Source: Acidimicrobiia bacterium | Lineage (GTDB): Bacteria; Actinomycetota; Acidimicrobiia; Acidimicrobiales; SZUA-35 | DNA length: 50,720 bases | Direction of reading: 5' to 3' | NCBI GenBank assembly: GCA_029863385.1 | Contig: JAOTVU010000015.1 | Coordinates: 1-50,720, forward strand | The notes under the pieces: generated by a model | What the model saw: only the letters and a program-made list of their open reading frames with translations | The model's database searches: none | What the model was told of the DNA's origin: nothing | Shown: positions 26,734-35,045 of the stretch, piece after piece | Position numbering within the stretch: position 1 is the first letter of the stretch | Layout of the letters: each line of letters opens with the position of its first letter | Position numbers and translations under genes: made by a program

Positions 26734-28158
26734 TCAGTCCTCGACCACGAAGTGCTCGAACCGCCGCCGGTGCCCGAGCCACACGTCGTCGCGCCACTGC
26801 ACATCCTCATCGAGGCAGTCGACGGCGCTCAGGGCCATGTCGATCACATGATGGAGGTTGTCGGCGACGGCGAGGCCCTGACGACCCAACACGGTGACGC
26901 CGGGAACGGCTTCCGATCCGGGGCGGATTGTCCTGCTGCCGGGGTGCTCGCCCGGCTCGGCGTCGTCGAGGGTCAGGACCGGGTACACGGACCGGAGGCG
27001 GCGAACCGCCGTCTCGACGGTCCGAACCGTCGGCAGTCCGAGCCGGGCGAGGCCGTCGAGCGCGAGGCCGACCAGTCCGTCGTCAGCACCCGACCAGATC
27101 TCGTCGCCGAACGAGCACGGAATCTCGAAGCACAGCACGCTCCGATCGGCCGGATCGGGTCCGTTGCGGTAGTTCTTGGGTTCGGAGAACCGGGAGAAGG
27201 CAATCCCCGGTGTCGGCACGTAGTGGGCGTCGAACGGTGTATAGCGTGACTGGTCGATGCCCACGTAGACGAGCACCATCCCTCGCATGGGTGGTGTCGG
27301 CACGGGTTCCAGGCCCAGCGGGTTCCGAAGTGTGTCGGCCGGGGCGGTCCACAGCACCCGTCCCGCGGTCACGGCCTCCCCGCCGGAGAGGGTTGCCGTC
27401 GGACGATGCGCGTCGCCGGCCAGTGACACGACCGAGCAGCCGGTGCGGAGGCGGGCACCGTGTTCGGTGGCCGCCTCGGCCAGGCGCTCGGTGATCTGGC
27501 CGTAGCCGTGCCGGGGATACAGGAAGGTGGCCCCCCGGTTGCGGGTTGTCGACGCGACGCGGGCCAGGATCCGGGTCGGTGTGCGCTGGGAGATCCGCTT
27601 GCGGGCCAGTTCGGCACTGAGCCGCTCCGGAGGCAGACCCCAGAGTTTGGTCGCCATCGGCCCGTGGAACTCGGTCAGCGTTGATGACCCCAGCCCGGCT
27701 CGAACGAACTCGGCGTAGGAATCGTCGGTGGCTCGACGAAACGGTCCGATGAGGGCGTCGGTCGCCGCGCCGATGACGAACGCAGGCGGCAAGTTGCGGG
27801 CCATGTCGCCCGGCCGGAGTGGAAACCGGACCCAGCGATCCCGCAGCCTCAGGCGACCGTTGCGCTCCCGGGCCTGGAGATCCGATCCCAGCAGACCGTT
27901 CAGCAGCTCGAGAACGCCAGGCGGGGCCGAAGGATGAAGACGGTGGCTTCCGAGATCGACACGCTGACCGGCCACCGTGAACGAGGCAGCCATACCTCCG
28001 AGCGACGGAGCCGCTTCCACCAGTTCGACCGACAGCCCCCGCCGGGCCGCGGCCAGGGCCGCGGTCAGGCCGCACGGACCGCCGCCGACGACGAGCACAT
28101 CGACCTGACGGCGGATCGTGTCACCTCGATGGCCGTCGTCGAGGCGCAGCGTGGTCAC
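26734..28158 (-). CDS. FAD-dependent oxidoreductase (UDP-galactopyranose mutase / protoporphyrinogen-oxidase-like)
   Basis: A 474-residue flavoprotein. VDVLVVGGGPCGLTAALAAA is the FAD Rossmann start, and LVEAAPSLGGMAASFTVAGQ and VDLGSHRLHPSAPPGVLELL follow the UGM/amine-oxidase pattern. FLYPRHGYGQITERLAEAA is the substrate-domain strand, and the C-terminal VAVADNLHHVIDMAL-like stretch closes the FAD fold. Homologues often sit with polyprenyl glycosyltransferases. GTG 28,158 overlaps the fbpC stop as GTGA. Its placement between an iron importer and a GT-C-like gene suggests a role in envelope glycan metabolism, but a ferric reductase-type role cannot be excluded. Confidence 0.78.
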   Translation of the reverse strand: MTTLRLDDGHRGDTIRRQVDVLVVGGGPCGLTAALAAARRGLSVELVEAAPSLGGMAASFTVAGQRVDLGSHRLHPSAPPGVLELLNGLLGSDLQARERNGRLRLRDRWVRFPLRPGDMARNLPPAFVIGAATDALIGPFRRATDDSYAEFVRAGLGSSTLTEFHGPMATKLWGLPPERLSAELARKRISQRTPTRILARVASTTRNRGATFLYPRHGYGQITERLAEAATEHGARLRTGCSVVSLAGDAHRPTATLSGGEAVTAGRVLWTAPADTLRNPLGLEPVPTPPMRGMVLVYVGIDQSRYTPFDAHYVPTPGIAFSRFSEPKNYRNGPDPADRSVLCFEIPCSFGDEIWSGADDGLVGLALDGLARLGLPTVRTVETAVRRLRSVYPVLTLDDAEPGEHPGSRTIRPGSEAVPGVTVLGRQGLAVADNLHHVIDMALSAVDCLDEDVQWRDDVWLGHRRRFEHFVVED

Positions 28159-29210
28159 CGGTCGGCGGGAATCGGGATCTGGGGGTGTCCGGGCATCATC
28201 TCCACCCGGCCCCGGGCACCAACGGCCACCGGGTCGACGTGGGATCGGTTCGAAACCACCGTGGTTCCGTCGGCCAGCATGATCGAGCAACTCCAGGTGA
28301 CCCCCCGGAACTCGATGGCGGAAATCACGGCATCACCGTCGGGATCAGGAACGAACCTCACGTCGTCGGGTCGAACCATGGCCACATCGGCCTCGACGCC
28401 GTCGGATTCGACCGCAACCGGACCAAGTGCTGTAACCGGCCCCGCTCCCCCATCGCTGATCGGCAGGAACGACGCCTCACCCAGGTAGGCGGCGACGAAC
28501 CGGTTGGCCGGCTCGTGGAACACGTTCGGGGGTGGGCCCGTCTGTTCGATCCGGCCCGCTCGCATCACCGCCAGCTGGTCACCGACGGCGAGAGCCTCGT
28601 CTTGATCGTGGGTGACGAAAACCGCGGGCGTTCCGGTCGCCCGCAACGCCCCGATCACGTCGCGACGCAACTGGGTCCGGAGATTCGGATCGAGGCTGGC
28701 GAACGGCTCGTCGAACAGCATCAACGCCGGACGGGGGGCCAGGGCTCGGGCCAGCGCCACCCGCTGACGCTCGCCGCCCGACAACTCGTGGGGATACCGA
28801 TCGTGGAAGCCGGCCAACTCGACGACCTCCAGTGCCTCCGACGCGCGTTGTCTGGCAGCCTTCCGGCCGACGTCGCGGATACCGAACATCACGTTGTCGA
28901 TCACCGACAGATGGGGAAACAGCGTGTGCTCCTGGAACACGAGACCGATCCCACGTTTCTCCGGTGGTACCCGATGCCTCGAGTCGTCGACCAGCACGCC
29001 GTTGATCCGGATCGATCCCTCGTCGAGATGGGCAAGACCGGCGATCGAGCGAAGCAGGGTCGACTTTCCGCAGCCGCTTGGCCCCACCAGAGCCAGGATG
29101 TCTGGATTCGTCAGCTCGAGTGAGATCCGGTCGATCGCCGTCGTCGAGTCGTAGCGTTTGACCGCACCGTCGACCACGAGAGCCGGTGCTCCGTTTGTCG
29201 CACCACTCAT
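28155..29210 (-). CDS. fbpC: ferric iron ABC transporter, ATP-binding protein
   Basis: A 351-residue ABC ATPase. Walker A is LVGPSGCGKSTLLRSIAG, the Q-loop is LVFQEHTLFPHLSV, the signature is ELSGGERQRVALARAL, Walker B is LMLFDEPFASLD and the H-loop is VFVTHDQDEALAV. After residue 240 comes a C-terminal TOBE-like regulatory domain, as in FbpC/PotA-type subunits. The start overlaps fbpB by 4 bp. It energises uptake through FbpB. Confidence 0.93.
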   Translation of the reverse strand: MSGATNGAPALVVDGAVKRYDSTTAIDRISLELTNPDILALVGPSGCGKSTLLRSIAGLAHLDEGSIRINGVLVDDSRHRVPPEKRGIGLVFQEHTLFPHLSVIDNVMFGIRDVGRKAARQRASEALEVVELAGFHDRYPHELSGGERQRVALARALAPRPALMLFDEPFASLDPNLRTQLRRDVIGALRATGTPAVFVTHDQDEALAVGDQLAVMRAGRIEQTGPPPNVFHEPANRFVAAYLGEASFLPISDGGAGPVTALGPVAVESDGVEADVAMVRPDDVRFVPDPDGDAVISAIEFRGVTWSCSIMLADGTTVVSNRSHVDPVAVGARGRVEMMPGHPQIPIPADR

Positions 29211-30979
29211 AGCAGACCCTCCCCGGCGGGCGCCGTGGCCCGTTCGGCGGCCGCGGCCGCATCGGATCGGGCATTGAGGCTGAGCGACAGGACCGCCACC
29301 GGAATGAGGGCGAACACCACGATCGTCAGCGCCGGCAGGGCCGCCTGCTCGAAGCGTGACTCCGAGGCCAGGTTGAACGTCCAGACCGACAGGGTGTCGA
29401 AGCCGAACGGGCGTAGCAGCAGAACAATCGGGAGCTCCTTCAGCGCATCGATGGTCACCAGGACGAGCGCGGTGGCCAGACTGGTCCGGGAAAGAGGGAA
29501 GTGTATGCGGGCCATGATGCTCGACGGTCGATGGCCGAGCGTCCGGGCCGAGGCCGTCATGTCGACCGACACCTGATCCAAACCGGCCTCGGCGGCGTTC
29601 AACGCCGGGGCCATGAATCGGACGGAGTAGGCGTAGACCAGGCCGAGGAACGATCCGGTGGCGGCGACGCCCGGCAGCCCCAGCCCGATCCGCTCCAGGG
29701 CGTCGTCGAGCGCGACGAGAGCGAGCAGTACGCCGATGGCGACGACCGGGCCGGGCACGGCGTAGCCGACGGCGGTGAGGCGGGCGGCCAGGCCGGTCGA
29801 ACGTCGGTGGCCGAAGCGGGAGGCGTTGGTGACCACCATGGCCACGACGGCACAGATCACCGCGCAGATCGTGGCCAGCAGGAGTGAGTGGTAGAGGAAG
29901 TCACCGAAGCGCTCGGTCACCGGGGTGCCGTTGTCGGACCTGGCCCGTTCGACTGCCCACACGACCAGCTGGATCGACGGCAGGAGGAACGAGAGCGCGA
30001 ACACGACGGTGCAGAGTCCGGTCGCCACGCCGGCCCTCATGCCCGACAGCGGGCGGGGCACGATGCCCGAGGCCCGTCCGGCCGCCTCGCCGAACCGGGC
30101 CCGACCCCGAAGCAACCGCTCGATGCCGATGACCGCCAGGGCGAAGGCCAGGACCAGGGTGGCGATTTCACTGGCCGCATCGCGATCGAAGGTGCCCCGC
30201 CAGATCCGGAACACGCCGACGGACACGGTGTCCACATCGAAGTACTGGACGGTGGCGAAGTCGGTGAGGGTCTCCATCATCACGACGGCGACACCGGCTG
30301 CGATTGCCGGGCGAAGCTGCGGCAGCACCACTCGACGGGCGGCCTCGAGCGGACCCGCCCCCAGGGTTCGGGCGGCCTCGAAGGCGGCCCCGGCCTGATC
30401 CCGCAGTGCGGCTCGGGCCAGGAGAAACACATACGGGTACAGCACCAGGCTGAACACGGCGATTGCGCCGCCCATCGATCGCACGTCGGGGAACCAGGCG
30501 TCGGCCCCGAACTGGGCACGCCACCATCCCTGGAGGGGCCCGGTGAAACCGATCACCGAAAGCGTCACGAAGCCGAGCACGTAGCTGGGCATGGCCAGCG
30601 GCGAAATCAGCAGCCAGCCGAAGAGCCGCGATCCGGGGAAGCGGTAGGCCGAGGTCAGCCAGGCGAAGCCGACCCCCAGGACGAGAGTTCCGATCGAAAC
30701 CCCGGCCAGCAGCACGACCGTCTGGACCAGCTCGCCCGGCAACCGGGTCTCCCACTGTTGCCGCCAGACGTCGCCCCGTGGCGAAAGGATGCTGGTGGCG
30801 AGGAAGGCGACCGGTGCAACCACGAGCAGAGCGGCCAGCCAGGCCGCTCCGGGCCAGGCCAGCACGGCCAGCCGGTCACCGAGGTCGAGTTCGACCCGAC
30901 GTCGGTTCTGCTCCGAGGAGCCGGCCGGATCGGGCGGTCCGTCACAGTCCGGGCGATCGTCGACGATGACACTCGTCAT
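29207..30979 (-). CDS. fbpB: ferric iron ABC transporter, fused permease
   Basis: A 590-residue inner-membrane permease made of two BPD-transport-2 halves, about 12 helices, as in FbpB/SfuB. EAA loops are visible in EAARTLGAGPLEAARRVVLP (first half) and DMTASARTLGHRPSSIMARI (second half), each facing the ATPase. An N-terminal hydrophilic tail of about 30 residues precedes helix 1. It starts 3 bp after the fbpA stop and ends overlapping fbpC. Confidence 0.93.
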   Translation of the reverse strand: MTSVIVDDRPDCDGPPDPAGSSEQNRRRVELDLGDRLAVLAWPGAAWLAALLVVAPVAFLATSILSPRGDVWRQQWETRLPGELVQTVVLLAGVSIGTLVLGVGFAWLTSAYRFPGSRLFGWLLISPLAMPSYVLGFVTLSVIGFTGPLQGWWRAQFGADAWFPDVRSMGGAIAVFSLVLYPYVFLLARAALRDQAGAAFEAARTLGAGPLEAARRVVLPQLRPAIAAGVAVVMMETLTDFATVQYFDVDTVSVGVFRIWRGTFDRDAASEIATLVLAFALAVIGIERLLRGRARFGEAAGRASGIVPRPLSGMRAGVATGLCTVVFALSFLLPSIQLVVWAVERARSDNGTPVTERFGDFLYHSLLLATICAVICAVVAMVVTNASRFGHRRSTGLAARLTAVGYAVPGPVVAIGVLLALVALDDALERIGLGLPGVAATGSFLGLVYAYSVRFMAPALNAAEAGLDQVSVDMTASARTLGHRPSSIMARIHFPLSRTSLATALVLVTIDALKELPIVLLLRPFGFDTLSVWTFNLASESRFEQAALPALTIVVFALIPVAVLSLSLNARSDAAAAAERATAPAGEGLL

Positions 30980-30982
30980 CGC

Positions 30983-32008
30983 TTACCGGTACCCGGCCTC
31001 GTCCATCAGCCTGACGGCGTCGGCATTGAGGCCGCCGAAGACCGAAGCGGGCAGTTCGTCGCGGGCGAAGTCGGTTCCGAACTCGGACGCGATCAGCGGC
31101 TCCGGTTCGACCGACGGGTTGGCCGGATACTCGTGATTGCCGTTCACGAAGGCGCTCTGGCCGTCGGTGGCCAACCACTCGAGCAGCTGGACGGCGAGCT
31201 CGGGATCATCGGCGTAGCGGGTCACCCCGCCGCCGGAGATGTTGACGTGAACGCCGAATCCGTCCTGGTCGGCCCAGGCGAGTTTCACCGGGAAGTCAGG
31301 GTCGTCTTCCAGAAGCCGGGCCAGGTAGTAGTGGTTCGTGATCCCGACGTCGCACAGTCCATCGGCGATCGACTCGAGGATCAGGATGTCGTTGTTGAGG
31401 ATCTCCGCGTTGTCGGCCCAGCCCGACACGATACGCAACGCCTCCTCCTCGCCGTGATGGGCGATCAGGCTGGCCACCAGCGACTGGGTGTAGACGTTCG
31501 ACGAATCGCGAAGACAGACCCGGCCCGCCCACTCAGGCTCCGCAAGATCGGCATAGGTCGTCGGCATCGCCCCCGCCGAGACCCGGTCGGGGTGGTAGAC
31601 GAGCGTTCGGGCCCGAACGGTGAGCCCGAACCAGTTGCCATCCGGGTCGCGAAGGCTCTCGGGAATCGCCGCCTCGAGTTCCGGGGAATCGATCGGCGCG
31701 AAAATCCCCTGCTCGGTGGCGATGGCGAGGTTGCCGGCATCGACCGTGAGGTAGATGTCAGCCTGGGTCTCCTCACCCTCGGCGGCGATCCGCTCCCGTA
31801 ATTCGGCATCGCTGCCGGGCAGGAACTCGACCGAGATTCCCGTTTCCTCGCCGAACTGGACGAACGCCGTCTCCAGATCGTAGTGACGCCCCGTGTAGAT
31901 GCGAACGACATCCTCCTCGCCTCCGCCCGAACACGATGCGGTGATCGCGGCAAGGGCGACGAGAAGCGCTAGGGAGCCGAGAAGCCGGCCTGCTCCGGTT
32001 GTGGGCAC
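30983..32008 (-). CDS. fbpA: ferric iron-binding lipoprotein (FbpA-like)
   Basis: A 341-residue solute-binding protein. A signal peptide ends in a lipobox with Cys26 (AITASC), so the protein is anchored outside the membrane. VVRIYTGRHYDLETAFVQFG is the FbpA opening, where His and Tyr near residues 41-42 can be iron ligands. ITNHYYLARLLEDD holds the paired tyrosines expected for Fe(III) binding. QSAFVNGNHEYPANPSVEP is the conserved C-terminal stretch. GTG 32,008 is the first start. First gene of the minus-strand operon, divergent from the flippase-GT2/FEA1 unit across a 60-bp dyad-containing region. Confidence 0.92.
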   Translation of the reverse strand: MPTTGAGRLLGSLALLVALAAITASCSGGGEEDVVRIYTGRHYDLETAFVQFGEETGISVEFLPGSDAELRERIAAEGEETQADIYLTVDAGNLAIATEQGIFAPIDSPELEAAIPESLRDPDGNWFGLTVRARTLVYHPDRVSAGAMPTTYADLAEPEWAGRVCLRDSSNVYTQSLVASLIAHHGEEEALRIVSGWADNAEILNNDILILESIADGLCDVGITNHYYLARLLEDDPDFPVKLAWADQDGFGVHVNISGGGVTRYADDPELAVQLLEWLATDGQSAFVNGNHEYPANPSVEPEPLIASEFGTDFARDELPASVFGGLNADAVRLMDEAGYR

Positions 32009-32031
32009 AACGGAGACGATATCGTGTCAGG

Positions 32032-32068
32032 AGAGGTTGTAACACCCTGTAAAGCATGTTTAACCTCT
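32032..32068. promoter_or_regulatory. long dyad in the divergent iron-locus promoter region (IdeR/DtxR-like half sites)
   Basis: AGAGGTTGTAACA (32,032-32,044) is mirrored by TGTTTAACCTCT (32,057-32,068) around a 12-bp centre. AGGTT and TAACCT are the half sites of actinobacterial IdeR/DtxR boxes, although spacing is not canonical. Read as two 15-bp boxes (32,034-32,048 and 32,052-32,066), each matches the IdeR core at 9 of 15 positions. On the minus strand TTAAAC and TACAAC, 16 bp apart, could be the fbpA -35/-10 and fall inside the dyad. Confidence 0.5.
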
Positions 32069-33850
32069 GTGGTTGTGCAGCGGGCTTTTTCCCCACGAAA
32101 CCGGAATCCCCACCCTCTGATTCAGAGCCGGTTGGTCCGAGGCTGGGCCCGCTCCCGTTCAACCCCCATTCTGGTCGCGCTGTCGGTGAGCGTCGTTGCC
32201 GTCGCCGGATTCCTGCTCGTTCGGGCCGTCGACGGCGACGCCCTGCTCGGGGCCACGAGCCGGGCTGTGGCCGATCCCGGTGGCCTGATGATCATCATCG
32301 CCGCGCTCGTCGCCGCATTCTCCATGCGGGCCGTCGCCTGGTGCCGGTTGCTCGATCGGCTGTCGTTCGGCCACGCGCTGGCGGCCATTCATCTGGCGCT
32401 GGCCGGCAACCACGTGCTTCCCTTCCGTCTCGGTGAGCCGCTTCGGGTCTCCTCGGTCGCGCGGCGGACCGACATCGGAGTGGCGGAGGCCACCGCCACC
32501 ACCCTGGTGCTGCGATCGGCCGACGTTCTCAGCCTGCTGGTTCTGGGTGCGATCACGTTGCCGTCGCTTCTCGCCGGCGTGCTGCGTCCGACCGGTGTCC
32601 TGGTTGTGGGCGCCGTCGCCGCCATCGGTTTGCTCGGGGTGGGGTTTCTCGTCCGCCTCAAGTCCCGATGCGGTGGCCGACCGACCGTCGTCCGCATCCC
32701 CGATCTGGCCACTCTCTCACTGGTCTTCCTGGCGTGGGCCGCCGAGGCGATCGTCGTCTGGCGCGTCGCCCGGTGGTTCGAGATCGACCTCGGGCCGCAG
32801 GGAGCGATCGCCGTGCTGGCGGCCGCCGTATCCGTCCAGATCGTCGCCGTCACCCCGGGTGGCATCGGGACCTACGAAGCAGCGGCGACAGCAGCGCTGG
32901 TGACTCTCGGGGTCCCCGCCTCGACGGCGCTGGCCGTGGCGATGGCCGTACACGCCGTCAAGACCGTCTACAGCCTCGTCGCCGGAGCGGTCGCCGCGGT
33001 CTGGCCCGAGCCGTCCGTTCTCGGCCGGCTCCGAATGGTCCGGCCTCGGGTCCGTCGCCCGGGCCAAGTTCCGGAACCCGGTCCGATCGTCATGTTTCTC
33101 CCTGCTCACAACGAGGAACCAACGGTGGGCGCCGTGGTGGCTCGGGCCCCGGCACGTTTGGGAGACCACCCGGTCGAGGTGGTGGTGGTCGACGACGGAA
33201 GTTCCGATGGCACGGCTGCGGCCGCACGCACCGCCGGCGCCACCGTGATCACGCTTTCGACCAACCGGGGGCTCGGTGCCGCGGTCCGCACCGGCATCGA
33301 GCACTGTCGCCGGGTCGGTGCGGTGGCAGGGGTGTTCTGCGACGCCGACGGGGAATACGATCCGGCCGAGCTGGGGACTGTCGTCGGCCCGATCCTCGCC
33401 GGCGAGGCACATTACGTCGTCGGCAGCCGGTTCGACGGTGACATCGGCCGGATGTTTCCCCACCGCCGGCTCGGCAACCGTCTGCTGACCCGCTGGGTCC
33501 GGTTCATAACCGGTGCTCCCGTGACCGACGGTCAGTCGGGCTACCGGGCGCTGTCGGCCGACGCTCTTGGCGCCGTCGAGATAGCCCACGACTACAACTA
33601 TGCCCAGGTGCTCACGATCGATCTGCTGGCCAAGGGCTTCGACTACCACGAGGTCGGCATCACCTACTCGTTCCGCCGGTCAGGACGGTCCTTCGTCCGC
33701 CTCGGCCCCTATCTCCGACAGGTCGTGCCAACGGTCTGGCGCCAACTCAACCCGGGTCGAGACCCGATTGCTTCTCAGGAGGAGCTCCCATCATGGACAA
33801 CCGACGCTGGATCCGTGGGCTCGGTGCCGCTCTCGTCGCCTGCCTGCTGA
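32069..33850 (+). CDS. fusion: lysylphosphatidylglycerol-synthase-type membrane domain plus family-2 glycosyltransferase
   Basis: About 593 residues. The N-terminal 310 form a UPF0104/LPG-flippase-like membrane domain (NHVLPFRLGEPLRVSSVARR, EATATTLVLRSADVLSLLVL, AVTPGGIGTYEAAATAALVT). From about residue 345 a GT2 domain follows: IVMFLPAHNEEPTVGAVVAR, EVVVVDDGSSDGTAAAA and FCDADGEYDPAELG with the metal-binding DxD. Archaeal AglD has these domains in reverse order. Probably transfers a sugar to a polyprenyl or lipid carrier. The start is uncertain: GTG 32,069 sits beyond the dyad; GTG 32,024 and TTG 32,132 are alternatives. It overlaps the next gene by 58 bp. Confidence 0.8.
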   Translation: MVVQRAFSPRNRNPHPLIQSRLVRGWARSRSTPILVALSVSVVAVAGFLLVRAVDGDALLGATSRAVADPGGLMIIIAALVAAFSMRAVAWCRLLDRLSFGHALAAIHLALAGNHVLPFRLGEPLRVSSVARRTDIGVAEATATTLVLRSADVLSLLVLGAITLPSLLAGVLRPTGVLVVGAVAAIGLLGVGFLVRLKSRCGGRPTVVRIPDLATLSLVFLAWAAEAIVVWRVARWFEIDLGPQGAIAVLAAAVSVQIVAVTPGGIGTYEAAATAALVTLGVPASTALAVAMAVHAVKTVYSLVAGAVAAVWPEPSVLGRLRMVRPRVRRPGQVPEPGPIVMFLPAHNEEPTVGAVVARAPARLGDHPVEVVVVDDGSSDGTAAAARTAGATVITLSTNRGLGAAVRTGIEHCRRVGAVAGVFCDADGEYDPAELGTVVGPILAGEAHYVVGSRFDGDIGRMFPHRRLGNRLLTRWVRFITGAPVTDGQSGYRALSADALGAVEIAHDYNYAQVLTIDLLAKGFDYHEVGITYSFRRSGRSFVRLGPYLRQVVPTVWRQLNPGRDPIASQEELPSWTTDAGSVGSVPLSSPAC

Positions 33851-34995
33851 TTACGGGCTGTGGCGGCGACGACGGCGCCACGGTCCGAAACCTCGCCGAC
33901 GAGGAAGCAAGTGCATCGGACGGGTCGGCGTCGAGCGCCGGCTCGGGCTCGACCGCCGAGACCGACGGCGGGGCGAGTTCGAGCGCCAGCTCCAGCGCGC
34001 CGGCCGAGGGTTCGACCGAATCCGAGGCAGCCGCCGGTGAAGCGGTCGACGCCGAGGGCGGCTACACCTACGCATCCGACGTGACGGCCCACCGGCAGGT
34101 CACGCTCGACGTGTGTGGGATCAAGGAGCATCTCGATGCCGACACGCCGAACTTCGAGGCCGCCGCCGAGCTCTATTCCGACGGTGAGTACTCGATCAAC
34201 GACGACGGCAGCGTCCGCACGCTCGCCGGCTTCGCCACCGCCGACGATCGCCTGCACGGGCTCGACGACTACTACGGAACCGCCACGCCTCTCGACGACT
34301 GGATGACCGAGGCGCTCGGCGCGACCGGTCGGTTCGCCGGTGCTTCCGATGATGTGCGGGCGCAGGCGGTCGAGAAGGGTGCGCAGAACCAGATCCTGGT
34401 GGCCTGGGCGATCCACGAGCTCAACAGCGCGCTGGAGAAGGTCGGGGCTGGTGACATCGACCCGGCCGAGGGTGCACCCCACAACTGGGACGAGGCGTGG
34501 GCGTTCTACCACGGGGCCGCCCCGGATTGCGCCCCCTTTGCCACGGCCAACAGCCGGGCCGAGAACTTCGGAACCGTTTCCGATGACGGCGTGGCCCAGG
34601 CCAATGCGGCCATCACCGAGGCGATGAACGACGGCCGCGACGCGCTGATCGCCGGCGACGCCCGGGCCGCCTCGGATGCGGCCGACGAGGTCATCCGAAA
34701 CCTCGTCATCACCTACAGCCAGGCTGCGATCCGGTATGCCACGCTTGTCGGCCAGGATGTCGAGAACGACGACCTCGATGCGGCTGCGGAACATCGGGTC
34801 GAGGGACTGGCGTTCTTCGGGGTGGTCGAGGCCCTGGTTGCGGATCGGGGAGCCGACGTGGAAGCCGTCAACGCCGTATTCGATCTCGACGCCGAACCGG
34901 GCTCGAACGGCGGACCGGACGAGATCCGGGTTGCGCTCCAGCCGGCCTGGGAGGCGCTCGGGATCTCCGACGACGACATCGGAACCCTGCAGTAG
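33793..34995 (+). CDS. FEA1/ISIP2A-related (phytotransferrin-like) iron lipoprotein
   Basis: A 400-residue lipoprotein: signal peptide with LLITGC (lipidated Cys23), then a Ser/Gly/Ala/Glu linker to about residue 90, then one domain to the end. Stretches I match from memory to the low-iron-inducible FEA1 family of algae are TAHRQVTLDVCGIKEHLDAD, KGAQNQILVAWAIHELNSAL, GAPHNWDEAWAFYHGAAPDC, TANSRAENFGTVSDD and HRVEGLAFFGVVEALVADRG. Algal members bind Fe(III) at the cell surface, carbonate-dependently in diatoms. AGGAGG precedes the ATG inside the overlapping upstream gene. Probable role: surface ferric iron capture for FbpABC. Confidence 0.82.
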   Translation: MDNRRWIRGLGAALVACLLITGCGGDDGATVRNLADEEASASDGSASSAGSGSTAETDGGASSSASSSAPAEGSTESEAAAGEAVDAEGGYTYASDVTAHRQVTLDVCGIKEHLDADTPNFEAAAELYSDGEYSINDDGSVRTLAGFATADDRLHGLDDYYGTATPLDDWMTEALGATGRFAGASDDVRAQAVEKGAQNQILVAWAIHELNSALEKVGAGDIDPAEGAPHNWDEAWAFYHGAAPDCAPFATANSRAENFGTVSDDGVAQANAAITEAMNDGRDALIAGDARAASDAADEVIRNLVITYSQAAIRYATLVGQDVENDDLDAAAEHRVEGLAFFGVVEALVADRGADVEAVNAVFDLDAEPGSNGGPDEIRVALQPAWEALGISDDDIGTLQ

Positions 34996-35045
34996 CCCAA
35001 CGGGTACGAGCCCCCGTTTGCGTCGAGGCGCGGAGTCCGACCGTC

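Noticed and set aside
29888..31801. Long plus-strand open frame of 637 codons opposite fbpB/fbpA
   Set aside because: Asp/Gly/His/Arg-rich composition typical of antisense frames in GC-rich DNA; the minus strand encodes clear transporter subunits.
32009..32075. A strict IdeR box
   Set aside because: Neither candidate 15-mer exceeds 9 of 15 matches to the canonical core, so I list it only as an IdeR-like dyad.
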